A stretch of DNA of 64,000 bases from a virus, in the IMG/VR virus record IMGVR_UViG_3300034101_004588, positions 124,001-188,000 of that record. One strand, 5' to 3'. Each line of letters begins with the position of its first letter. Position 1 is the first letter of the stretch. The notes below the pieces were generated by a model. It was given only the letters and a program-made list of their open reading frames with translations. It was not told the DNA's origin and did no database searches. The position numbers were made by a program, and so were the translations under genes. Of the stretch, positions 33,386 to 38,965 are shown in pieces.

Positions 33386-33780
33386 ATTTTAGGTATAAAT
33401 TTAGCTGTTGTATTAAAATTTTCTTGTCCTTGATCTACTAAAAGAACGTCAATACCTGCCATTATACAAAGAGTACAAACTTCAACGCTGTCATCAAGAT
33501 GAAGTTTGCTGTTAAGTTTTTTAATAAAAGGAATTTTATTTTTACCTTCTGTGCAAACAATAGATTTTATTGGAACTTCATACAATCTACAAAAACCTTC
33601 TACCTCTTTTTTATTATTCCAATTTCTAAACGTAACTATATGAATCTCATATCCTTTTTTGTGTTGGTCTTTTACAAAATCTATAATCCGTTGAATTGGT
33701 TTAAGAGTTGAGCCTCCCCAAGCAGTTGGTAATGTTTCCGCTAAACATTCATCAAAATCAACTGTTATTATTTTATTCAT
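33382..33780 (-). CDS. HAD-like phosphatase/nucleotidase
   Basis: A 132-residue protein from the ATG at 33780 (longer versions would enter tRNA-Val). The start IITVDFDECLAE gives the D-x-D-x nucleophile motif, IVTFRN the second motif, a Lys-containing K-N-K-I third motif and LHLDDS the last acidic motif. Small phage HAD proteins include 5'-nucleotidases and 3'-phosphatases. Substrate unknown. Confidence 0.65.
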   Translation of the reverse strand: MNKIITVDFDECLAETLPTAWGGSTLKPIQRIIDFVKDQHKKGYEIHIVTFRNWNNKKEVEGFCRLYEVPIKSIVCTEGKNKIPFIKKLNSKLHLDDSVEVCTLCIMAGIDVLLVDQGQENFNTTAKFIPKI

Positions 33781-33786
33781 AATAAA

Positions 33787-33860
33787 ATGGTAGGGAATGA
33801 CGGTTACGCTCCGCCGACCCATGAGTGTAAATCACGTGTTTTACTATTAAACTAATTCCC
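33787..33860 (-). tRNA. tRNA-Val(UAC) with unusual T-loop
   Basis: Minus strand: acceptor GGGGAAT / ATTCCCT, anticodon loop TTTACAC (TAC), T-stem GGCGG/CCGTC enclosing AGCGTAA instead of TTCRANY. CCA is encoded (33787-33789). Confidence 0.8.
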
Positions 33861-33863
33861 CAA

Positions 33864-34127
33864 TTATCTTTTATACTTAAACCAAGCATACACTAAAATT
33901 GTGCACATAATAAGCCCAACACAATAATTTAAAAACCACCAAAGCCCAAAAGTTCCTAAAAACATATAAACCATCCCAGAAATATAACCTCCAATAGACA
34001 TAAGAATAAGAGTTAAAGAAACGTCTCGGGAAGATTTGTTTTGAAATATTTTAACAATTTGCGGAATGTAACAAAACATAAAACACAGAGTCATTACAAT
34101 TCCTGCAATTTCTTTTACTATTTCCAT
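33864..34127 (-). CDS. SemiSWEET/PQ-loop-type membrane transporter
   Basis: An 87-residue protein with three predicted membrane helices (about 5-25, 38-58, 64-83). The first helix ends Y-I-P-Q-I-V-K-I-F-Q-N-K-S-S, the PQ motif and following polar turn of SemiSWEETs, and S-L-T-L-I-L-M-S-I-G-G follows. Bacterial SemiSWEETs have this length and dimerise to move sugars. A phage-encoded member may alter host sugar uptake or efflux. Transport is inferred. Confidence 0.7.
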   Translation of the reverse strand: MEIVKEIAGIVMTLCFMFCYIPQIVKIFQNKSSRDVSLTLILMSIGGYISGMVYMFLGTFGLWWFLNYCVGLIMCTILVYAWFKYKR

Positions 34128-34197
34128 TCAAGCATTATAGGTCTAACAGGCAAAGAATGCAACAACAAAATAGCTTTTATAAACTAAATATATAAGA

Positions 34198-34962
34198 ATG
34201 TTAAGTCATCATTTAGTAAGAATTTATTCTAATTTATTGCAAGAAGGATATTACGAAAATCAATTAAATCCAAAGTTTTGGAGTCCACAAGGAATTTTTG
34301 ATAGAAGTATAAGAGAAAAGCTGTTATCAATAGCTCATGAATTTTACGACAATTTAAAATTAGAAACTCCGATAATAGATATACAATTGACCGGATCTCT
34401 AGCAAATTATACCTACACAGATTATTCTGATTTAGATGTTCATATAATAATAGATTTTTCTAAAATCAATAAAGACGTAGAATTGGTTAAAAAAGCTCTA
34501 GACGGTATGAGATTTGTTTGGAATTTAAGGCACAATATAACTATTAAAGAACATGAAGTAGAAATGTATTTACAAGACATAAATGAAGTTCATTTGGCTT
34601 CTGGATTGTATAGTCTTATGGAAGATAAATGGCTTAAGAAACCAGTATATAATCCGCCAGAAATAGATGAAAAGGATGTAGATTTAAAATTTGAAGAATT
34701 TGCAAAAGAGATTACGCGTTTAGAAAATGTTTTAAATTTAACAAATTTAACTCGAGAAGAAGCTAAACATTTAAGAGAAAGAGCAATACACATTAAAGAT
34801 AAAATACAAAATGGAAGAAAACAATGCTTAGGTGTAGGTGTATATAATGAGTTTTGTGTCGAAAATTTAGTTTTTAAAAAATTACGCAATGCTGGTTTAA
34901 TTGCTAAATTAATAGAATTATCCAGTGAAGCTTACGATAAAATATATTCTGAAAGCGTTTAA
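34198..34962 (+). CDS. Nucleotidyltransferase-fold protein
   Basis: A 254-residue protein. L-T-G-S-L-A-N near residue 64 followed by Y-S-D78-L-D80-V gives the G-S-x(n)-D-x-D signature of the polymerase-beta NTase superfamily. The C-terminal half is helical with a REEAKHLRERAIHIKDKI stretch. NLLQEG near residue 12 weakly resembles the shared N-terminal motif. It may adenylate or otherwise modify a protein or RNA; it lies just upstream of the tRNA array. Confidence 0.65.
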   Translation: MLSHHLVRIYSNLLQEGYYENQLNPKFWSPQGIFDRSIREKLLSIAHEFYDNLKLETPIIDIQLTGSLANYTYTDYSDLDVHIIIDFSKINKDVELVKKALDGMRFVWNLRHNITIKEHEVEMYLQDINEVHLASGLYSLMEDKWLKKPVYNPPEIDEKDVDLKFEEFAKEITRLENVLNLTNLTREEAKHLRERAIHIKDKIQNGRKQCLGVGVYNEFCVENLVFKKLRNAGLIAKLIELSSEAYDKIYSESV

Positions 34963-34963
34963 T

Positions 34964-35036
34964 TGGATCCTCCAGGATTCGAACCTAGAATGTAACGTCC
35001 GTAGCGTTAAGTGATAGTCCATTTCACTAAGGATCC
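34964..35036 (-). tRNA. tRNA-Arg(ACG)
   Basis: Minus strand: acceptor GGATCCT / AGGATCC, anticodon stem TAACG/CGTTA with loop CTACGGA (ACG), T-loop TTCGAAT. CCA not encoded. Confidence 0.85.
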
Positions 35037-35040
35037 TAAA

Positions 35041-35117
35041 TGGCGGAACCAAGGGGACTTGAACCCCTGGCCCCCTGCGTGACAGGCAGGTGCTCTAACC
35101 AACTGAGCTATGATTCC
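35041..35117 (-). tRNA. tRNA-Asp(GUC)
   Basis: Minus strand: acceptor GGAATCA / TGGTTCC, anticodon stem CCTGC/GCAGG with loop CTGTCAC (GTC), T-loop TTCAAGT, encoded CCA. Confidence 0.9.
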
Positions 35118-35121
35118 AAAA

Positions 35122-35195
35122 TGGTGCGGTGACACGGTTACGCTCCGAGGCCCGAAGTTTGGAAGACTCCTGTACTACTATTATACTACCACCGC
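35122..35195 (-). tRNA. tRNA-Gly(UCC) with unusual T-loop
   Basis: Minus strand: acceptor GCGGTG(G) / (T)CACCGC, anticodon loop CTTCCAA (TCC), T-arm CTCGG-AGCGTAA-CCGTG, encoded CCA. The T-loop is the same as in tRNA-Val. Confidence 0.8.
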
Positions 35196-35202
35196 AAAAG
35201 AT

Positions 35203-35294
35203 TTGTGCTGTTATGGGTTCTGCCCTTTACTTACGTATGGTGACCCTACCACGTAGACCAATGCCAAGGGTTATTAGGTTCTTAACCACAGCAC
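35203..35294. ncRNA. Unexplained structured RNA element X1 in the tRNA array
   Basis: A closed fold bounded by an 8-bp helix (TGTGCTGT 35204-35211 with ACAGCACA near 35287-35294). Inside are a GGG/CCC hairpin, an extended hairpin TACGT...ACGTA, and GGTTA...TAACC. It does not give a standard tRNA on either strand. It shares ACTTAC-hairpin-CCAATGCCAAGGGTT with element X2 (ACTTAC-hairpin-CCTAATACCAGAGGGTT). Strand of transcription is unknown, although tRNAs around it are on the minus strand. Confidence 0.4.
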
Positions 35295-35298
35295 AAAA

Positions 35299-35373
35299 TG
35301 GCATGTCGGGTGGGTAATGCTCCCACATAAGGCAGTTTTGGAGACTGCTGCATTGCTTGTCTGCCACCGACAT
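35299..35373 (-). tRNA. tRNA-Trp(CCA) with unusual T-loop
   Basis: Minus strand: acceptor ATGTCGG / CCGACAT, anticodon stem GCAGT/ACTGC with loop CTCCAAA (CCA), T-arm GTGGG-AGCATTA-CCCAC, encoded 3' CCA. Confidence 0.8.
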
Positions 35374-35380
35374 ATAAAAA

Positions 35381-35453
35381 TAGCGGAGGTGGGAGTTGAA
35401 CCCACCTATAGATGCTTATGAGACACCCCAATTCACCGGAATTGTACTCCGCA
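35381..35453 (-). tRNA. tRNA-Met(CAU), initiator-like
   Basis: Minus strand: acceptor TGCGGAG / CTCCGCT leaves a U1-U72 mismatch; D-stem CAAT/ATTG gives A11-U24; anticodon loop CTCATAA. The mismatch at 1-72 and the purine11-pyrimidine24 pair are bacterial initiator determinants. The three G-C pairs of the anticodon stem are absent (TGT/GCA), so it is a partial match. Confidence 0.75.
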
Positions 35454-35454
35454 A

Positions 35455-35661
35455 TCAAATTACAAAAACTTTACATTTACCGTCTTTAGAATAATAAGAC
35501 ATAGCTTCTTCATAAGAATCAAACAAAACACAACTGCCATCAGAATAAATGGCTTTAAATTTAGTTGGATTCATTTTCAAAAAATCCATTGTCATGTCAA
35601 TTGCTTTTTTAATTGCTTGGTCTGATGTTTGATCTTCAAGACTATTACCACTGGTTATCAT
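35455..35661 (-). CDS. Hypothetical small protein within tRNA array
   Basis: A 68-residue protein (MITSGNSLEDQTSDQAIKKA) with strands FKAIYSDGSCVLFDSYEEAM and KCKVFVI. It lies between tRNA-Met and tRNA-Ser without overlap. Unknown function. Confidence 0.45.
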   Translation of the reverse strand: MITSGNSLEDQTSDQAIKKAIDMTMDFLKMNPTKFKAIYSDGSCVLFDSYEEAMSYYSKDGKCKVFVI

Positions 35662-35694
35662 TAAAATACTTAATGGGTCTTAGACCATTAAATG

Positions 35695-35779
35695 CGGGTG
35701 CAGAGGGAATCGAACCCCCGAGGGAATGGTTACCCCAGCTGATTTCAAGTCAGTGTCCTCGACCAACCGGACTACACCC
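35695..35779 (-). tRNA. tRNA-Ser(UGA)
   Basis: Minus strand: acceptor GGGTGTA / TGCACCC, anticodon loop CTTGAAA (TGA), long variable arm, T-loop TTCGATT. Confidence 0.85.
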
Positions 35780-35782
35780 TTT

Positions 35783-35977
35783 TTAAAATTTGTTATATTC
35801 TTTAGCAGTATCTACATAACCTTCATCTATTAAATATTTTTTTAAAGATTGAAAATCATCTCTAGATAAAGGTTTTTTAGTACGGATTTCTAAATCAAAT
35901 CCTTGTCCGTAAGGTTTAATAAAAACTTCAAATTTTCTTTTTTTAAATTCTAATTTTGTGTAATATGCATTTTTCAT
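35783..35977 (-). CDS. Hypothetical small basic protein
   Basis: A 64-residue protein (MKNAYYTKLEFKKRKFEVFI) alternating strands and turns, ending DEGYVDTAKEYNKF. Similar in layout to 15185-15388. Its start overlaps the stop of 35974-36165 (ATGA). Confidence 0.45.
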   Translation of the reverse strand: MKNAYYTKLEFKKRKFEVFIKPYGQGFDLEIRTKKPLSRDDFQSLKKYLIDEGYVDTAKEYNKF

Positions 35978-36165
35978 AAATTGTTTTTAACCCATGATAT
36001 TTCTAAAGTGTATCCTAACCAGGACACACCATACTTTGCACACGATGTAAAATTGTAATAAGAAAAATTAGGTATTTTAAAAAATATTGGCCATTTCCAT
36101 AAACCAAAATTATATCTGCCTAATATAAGCCAATTGAATGTTGGTAGTATTGTTTGAGTTTTCAT
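35974..36165 (-). CDS. Hypothetical aromatic-rich small protein
   Basis: A 63-residue frame from ATG 36165 (MKTQTILPTFNWLILGRYNF); the longer open frame would extend into tRNA-Ser and is rejected. Rich in Trp, Phe and Tyr; could be membrane-associated. Confidence 0.4.
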   Translation of the reverse strand: MKTQTILPTFNWLILGRYNFGLWKWPIFFKIPNFSYYNFTSCAKYGVSWLGYTLEISWVKNNL

Positions 36166-36177
36166 AAAAATATTTAA

Positions 36178-36265
36178 CGGAGCGAGCAGGATTTGAACCT
36201 GCGGAGGATTATTAGCCCTCGAAGCTTTAGCAAAGCTTTGTTTTAAACCACTCAACCACCGCTCC
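36178..36265 (-). tRNA. tRNA-Ser(GCU)
   Basis: Minus strand: acceptor GGAGCGG / TCGCTCC, anticodon stem AAGCT/AGCTT with loop TTGCTAA (GCT), long variable arm, T-loop TTCAAAT. Confidence 0.85.
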
Positions 36266-36271
36266 TTAAAA

Positions 36272-36353
36272 TGCTCAATGAGGGAGTCGAACCCACACGC
36301 CTTGCGGCTACAGATCCTAAGTCTGTCGTGTCTGCCAATTTCACCAATTGAGC
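36272..36353 (-). tRNA. tRNA-Leu(UAG)
   Basis: Minus strand: acceptor GCTCAAT / ATTGAGC, anticodon stem ACAGA/TCTGT with loop CTTAGGA (TAG), long variable arm (TAGCCGCAAGGCGT), T-loop TTCGACT. Confidence 0.85.
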
Positions 36354-36355
36354 TT

Positions 36356-36426
36356 TGGAGAATACCAGAGTCGAACTGGTGACACCTGAATGCAAATCAG
36401 GAGTTATACCACTTAACTAATTCCCC
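36356..36426 (-). tRNA. tRNA-Ala(UGC)
   Basis: Minus strand: acceptor GGGGAAT / ATTCTCC, anticodon stem CCTGA/TCAGG with loop TTTGCAT (TGC), T-loop TTCGACT. It starts 2 nt from tRNA-Leu. Confidence 0.85.
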
Positions 36427-36432
36427 GAAAGA

Positions 36433-36535
36433 GTGAGACGTTTACCCGCGACGTCTCAGGATCAATCTTAACTCTTCCTAGAGAGAACCCTGGAAAAAGA
36501 ATGTCGGCTCCATTTACAAGATTAACCCAATTGTT
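36433..36535. other. Structured noncoding stretch
   Basis: About 100 nt without a gene. It holds a GAGACGT...ACGTCTC hairpin (7 bp), a long imperfect pairing GGATCAATCTT with AAGATTAACCC, and an inner GGAA/TTCC stem. No tRNA can be folded. Possibly the 3' region of the lipoprotein message or another array RNA. Confidence 0.35.
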
Positions 36536-36643
36536 TTACTTTACGGTGCAAACAGTCGTCTTACCACTTGGTTTACATTCTTTTTTTGATGCACATGCGG
36601 TAAGGGTCATAATTGCCACGATTGTTAGAATAATGTATTTCAT
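36536..36643 (-). CDS. Very small lipoprotein
   Basis: A 35-residue frame from ATG 36643 to TAA 36536. MKYIILTIVAIMTLTAC is a lipoprotein signal with lipobox L-T-A-C (Cys17); the mature part is only 19 residues (ASKKECKPSGKTTVCTVK) with two cysteines. It sits inside the tRNA array. Confidence 0.55.
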   Translation of the reverse strand: MKYIILTIVAIMTLTACASKKECKPSGKTTVCTVK

Positions 36644-36686
36644 AGAATCTTTATTATAATACTTTTATTTATAATATCAACTGTTG

Positions 36687-36759
36687 GTTGCTCGACGGGG
36701 TTCGAACCCGCTCCGACAGAATCACAATCTGTAATGCTTACCGTTACACTACAAGCAAC
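36687..36759 (-). tRNA. tRNA-His(GUG)
   Basis: Minus strand: G-1 paired with C73, acceptor TTGCTTG / CGAGCAA, anticodon loop TTGTGAT (GTG), T-loop TTCGAAC. The extra G-1 is the His identity element. Confidence 0.85.
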
Positions 36760-36765
36760 ATTAAA

Positions 36766-36849
36766 AGTTTTGGAGCAGGACTTACTTTTGTGCACTTTCC
36801 AATTACACAAAACGCCTAATACCAGAGGGTTGGTGGTTACTCCAAAAAA
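36766..36849. ncRNA. Unexplained structured RNA element X2
   Basis: Bounded by an 8-bp helix TTTTGGAG / CTCCAAAA, with an internal 7-bp hairpin TTTTGTG/CACAAAA. Shares the ACTTAC-hairpin-CC(T)AAT-CCA-AGGGTT arrangement with X1. No standard tRNA fits either strand. Confidence 0.4.
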
Positions 36850-36851
36850 TA

Positions 36852-36924
36852 TCGGGATAGAGGGGCTCGAACTCTCAATCTCCTGCTCCCAAAGCAGGCG
36901 CCTTAACCGTTGGGCTATATCCCG
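36852..36924 (-). tRNA. tRNA-Pro(UGG)
   Basis: Minus strand: acceptor CGGGATA / TATCCCG, anticodon stem CCTGC/GCAGG with loop TTTGGGA (TGG), T-loop TTCGAGC. Confidence 0.9.
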
Positions 36925-36930
36925 TAAAAA

Positions 36931-37044
36931 TTATTTTTTAATTAAATTTCTTTTTTTAATTTCTGTTAAAAACTCCTCAGCTAATGTATTAAAATTTATA
37001 TTTAAAGCCCATTCATAATAATATAAAAGCTCTTTGTTAGTCAT
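36931..37044 (-). CDS. Hypothetical very small protein
   Basis: A 37-residue frame from the ATG at 37044 (MTNKELLYYYEWALNINFNT), helical and charged. A longer TTG-start version reaches 37149. Evidence is only the open frame and the fit between tRNA genes. Confidence 0.35.
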   Translation of the reverse strand: MTNKELLYYYEWALNINFNTLAEEFLTEIKKRNLIKK

Positions 37045-37157
37045 TTTAGATTCGTGTTTTAAAGATCTTATTATTTTTAAACCAAAAAAATTTAAAAAAA
37101 TTTCCAAAAAATTCACAATTAATAATACCTTAGAAAAACTTAAAATCAAGAAAATAA

Positions 37158-37228
37158 TCCCTCCTCAAGGTACTGCCCCTTGTTCTATCGGTTATCAACC
37201 GATTGTAATGCTACTATACTAAAGAGGG
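37158..37228 (-). tRNA. tRNA-Ile(GAU) with unusual T-loop
   Basis: Minus strand: acceptor CCCTCTT / AGGAGGG, anticodon stem ATCGG/CCGAT with loop TTGATAA (GAT), T-arm CAAGG-GGCAGTA-CCTTG. CCA not encoded. Confidence 0.75.
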
Positions 37229-37620
37229 GAAGGGCGTGTTTTTGTCCCGGAAACCGAAGGCGTCCCAACTTAATGTGTACCGGTTTTGTTATCACGCTAA
37301 TCACCCGATTGGTGCGCATCAACATCATTGAGAGGCGTTCCGGGTCTACTATAATATTTAGTTAGTATTTGAAGAGTTTTGCTCCGGAAATTGTCTCTTC
37401 TTCAACGAGACCGGGCATGGAGCCCGGAATCATCCGTCTAGCCTGTATTGAATCTAATGCATGGAGTCATAGTTTTACGCAGCCTGACTCGTCCAGCAAC
37501 AGTAAGAAAGTCCCAACACACTAACAGGCAAAGACTATCTTACCTGGATCTGGTTTATTTGCTGCTGCCAGATCCGTTATCTTTATACTATAGCAATATT
37601 TTATATTTGCAAATAGAAAA
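37229..37620. ncRNA. 392-nt structured noncoding region (includes element X3)
   Basis: No credible gene. At 37246-37345 CCCGGAA pairs with TTCCGGG around AACTTA and CTAATCACC segments, resembling X1/X2 loosely. Further on are CCGGGC/GCCCGG (near 37421-37437), GTAAGAAAGTC pairing with GACTATCTTAC (37502-37543, one mismatch) and GGATCTGG/CCAGATCC (37547-37576). The density of perfect stems in an AT-rich genome suggests functional RNA. Class unknown. Confidence 0.4.
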
Positions 37621-37697
37621 TGGAGTATCGGGTCAGACTTGCACTGACTAATGAAAGTTTTGCAGACTATCGCTTCGACTACTTTAGCTTCCGATAC
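37621..37697 (-). tRNA. tRNA-Cys(GCA)
   Basis: Minus strand: acceptor GTATCGG / CCGATAC, anticodon loop CTGCAAA (GCA), T-arm GTCAG-TGCAAGT-CTGAC, U73 discriminator (Cys identity) and encoded CCA. T-loop differs from TTCRANY. Confidence 0.8.
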
Positions 37698-37706
37698 TTT
37701 AAAATG

Positions 37707-37777
37707 AGCCTAGTGACAGAATCGAACTGACGTCAGATGATTACAAATCAACCGTTTTACCATTAAACTAACCAGGC
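37707..37777 (-). tRNA. tRNA-Thr(UGU)
   Basis: Minus strand: acceptor GCCTGGT / ACTAGGC, anticodon loop TTTGTAA (TGT), T-loop TTCGATT with one mismatch in the T-stem and one in the anticodon stem. Confidence 0.75.
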
Positions 37778-37783
37778 ATAAAA

Positions 37784-37854
37784 TGCGAGTACTCGGTAAT
37801 GCTCCGAGGCCTAAAACTTGGCAAGCTTCCGTTCTACTATTAAACTATACCCGC
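37784..37854 (-). tRNA. tRNA-Gly(GCC) with unusual T-loop
   Basis: Minus strand: acceptor GCGGGTA / TACTCGC, anticodon loop TTGCCAA (GCC) on a stem with G-U pairs, T-arm CTCGG-AGCATTA-CCGAG. Confidence 0.75.
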
Positions 37855-38117
37855 TTAAATTATATACACCTCTGAGTTACCTCACCCACGGAATTCACGG
37901 TGGTTGTTTTGGTGATTCAGGTTCACCTCCCATAAAACCTTTAAAATTAAAAACCCGCTTTCCATTTTATTGGAATAAGCGGGTTTAGTTGACAATAAAA
38001 ATGTACAAACCCGCTAGACACTCCAACAAAGTCTTCGTGGACTTGTTGAAATTGCATTGCTGGTTGTTGTATGAATTTTCATTGAATGTAATATTATTTA
38101 TCTTTTATATGAGAATT
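37855..38117. other. Noncoding stretch with several hairpins
   Basis: About 260 nt without a gene. Apart from the terminator at 37951-37986 it contains GGTGA-7 nt-TCACC, a CCAC...GTGG pairing around GAATTC, and CAACA(A)AGTC-TTCGTG-GACTTGTTG near 38021-38046. No tRNA is evident. Confidence 0.4.
37951..37986 (-). terminator. Strong hairpin terminator
   Basis: AAACCCGCTT-TCCA pairs with TGGA-AT-AAGCGGGTTT around a TTTTAT loop; A/T tracts flank both sides, so it could act in either direction. It lies at the downstream end of the 38288/38466 gene pair. Confidence 0.6.
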
Positions 38118-38288
38118 TCAAGCAAATTTTATATATTTTTTTAAGATATAAGATTCTTTTGATAGGTGATGTAATTTAATAATGTAATAATCTATTGTTT
38201 CTCCTATCACAATCACTATATTTCCTTTTACAAAAGGTTTTACATCTTCTATAATCAAAGCTTGTTTATATGGAAGATTTTTATTCAT
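38118..38288 (-). CDS. Hypothetical small protein
   Basis: A 56-residue frame from ATG 38288 to TGA 38118 (MNKNLPYKQALIIEDVKPFV), with a strand-rich VKGNIVIVIGETIDYYII core and basic end, like a small SH3/OB barrel. Overlaps 38281-38466 by 8 nt. Confidence 0.5.
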   Translation of the reverse strand: MNKNLPYKQALIIEDVKPFVKGNIVIVIGETIDYYIIKLHHLSKESYILKKYIKFA

Positions 38289-38466
38289 TAAAAATTTGAG
38301 ATATTAAATCTATTAATCTTTTTTCATTTTTAGTAGCTATTTGTATAGCTGCTAATTGTTTTACTGCTTTTTCTTTAGTCGGAAAGGGTTTTTTACTAAA
38401 ACATTTAGAACTATTTTTTTTACAAACCTTATAACCAGAATTTATTTTACGTATAGTATATGGCAT
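38281..38466 (-). CDS. Conserved small basic protein (MPYxIRK domain)
   Basis: A 61-residue protein: PYTIRKINSGYKVCKKNSSK, then S-K-K-P-F-P-T-K-E-K-A-V-K-Q-L-A-A-I. This short domain (Y-x-V-x-N ... S-K-x-T-T-K-E-K-A-x-x-Q) is widespread in phages and large viruses; its function is unknown. Downstream of the tmRNA gene. Confidence 0.6.
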   Translation of the reverse strand: MPYTIRKINSGYKVCKKNSSKCFSKKPFPTKEKAVKQLAAIQIATKNEKRLIDLISQIFNE

Positions 38467-38496
38467 ATTATTATTTATAGTAAAATAGAAAGGAAG

Positions 38497-38952
38497 AGGA
38501 GATGAGGGGACTCGAACCCCTGTCCAAATACTTTACACTAAAAGGTCTACATGTTTAAGTGTCTTTAGCATTTCAGCCACCATACGGTGACGAAGACTTT
38601 AGGCTGCTTGGCGACACTAACCGAGTTTTTAGTCTGCCTATAGACATTACCGCACATCTACAAACGGAGGATTCTTTTTGTTACGTTGATACAGTCCACA
38701 ATTCAACTACCTCTGCATATCAATATAACCTTAGAGGATCTGGTTATAAGGACCTTAGGCTGCTAAGAGATACTCTTCTTCAACACCACCGAGGAACTCG
38801 GAAGCATTGTTGAAGATATACTCGGCTTCAGCCAAGATAGCATCAGTATTATCTTCTGCTTTTAGTTTTTTGATCTGCTTTTTACGAGGCCAGCTGATCA
38901 ACCTCGACATGCACTCTTAGTTTCAACTATTTGTCGAAACCAGTACATCCCC
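38497..38952 (-). ncRNA. ssrA: tmRNA (ssrA)
   Basis: Minus strand. The 5' end GGGGATGTACTGGTTTCGAC and the 3' T-arm AGGGGTTCGAGTCCCCT are hallmarks of tmRNA; ends pair as GGGGATG / CATCTCC. GTGCATGTCGAGG and AACATGTAGACC match conserved helix 2 and pseudoknot regions of bacterial tmRNA. The tag frame starts at GCA 38857-38859 and ends at TAA 38755-38757: 34 residues beginning AEDNTDAILAEA and ending EEEYLLAA. A strong hairpin (CTTCAACA...TGTTGAAG with CCGAG/CTCGG inside) lies within the tag frame. CCA is not encoded. It would rescue stalled ribosomes, tagging products for LAA-recognising proteases. Confidence 0.9.
38755..38859 (-). other. tmRNA tag-peptide reading frame
   Basis: 35 codons including the stop. 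The frame starts at the alanine resume codon GCA, preceded by A-rich sequence (ACTAAAA), and ends Leu-Leu-Ala-Ala-stop, the ClpXP-type degron end. At 34 residues it is about three times the usual length. Confidence 0.75.
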
Positions 38953-38965
38953 GAATTTTCAAAGA

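Noticed and set aside
33781-33822. N-terminal extension of the HAD-like gene to 33822
   Set aside because: It reads through tRNA-Val; the ATG at 33780 sits directly before the DFDE motif.
37361-37445. Possible tRNA-Phe(GAA) from a GTTGAAGA loop
   Set aside because: The anticodon stem would have a G-A closing mismatch, and neither a T-arm nor an acceptor stem can be paired.
34143-37534. Exact 14-mer CTAACAGGCAAAGA at 34143 and 37521 as a functional repeat
   Set aside because: Several shared 14-mers are expected by chance in 64 kb of biased sequence, and the surroundings differ.
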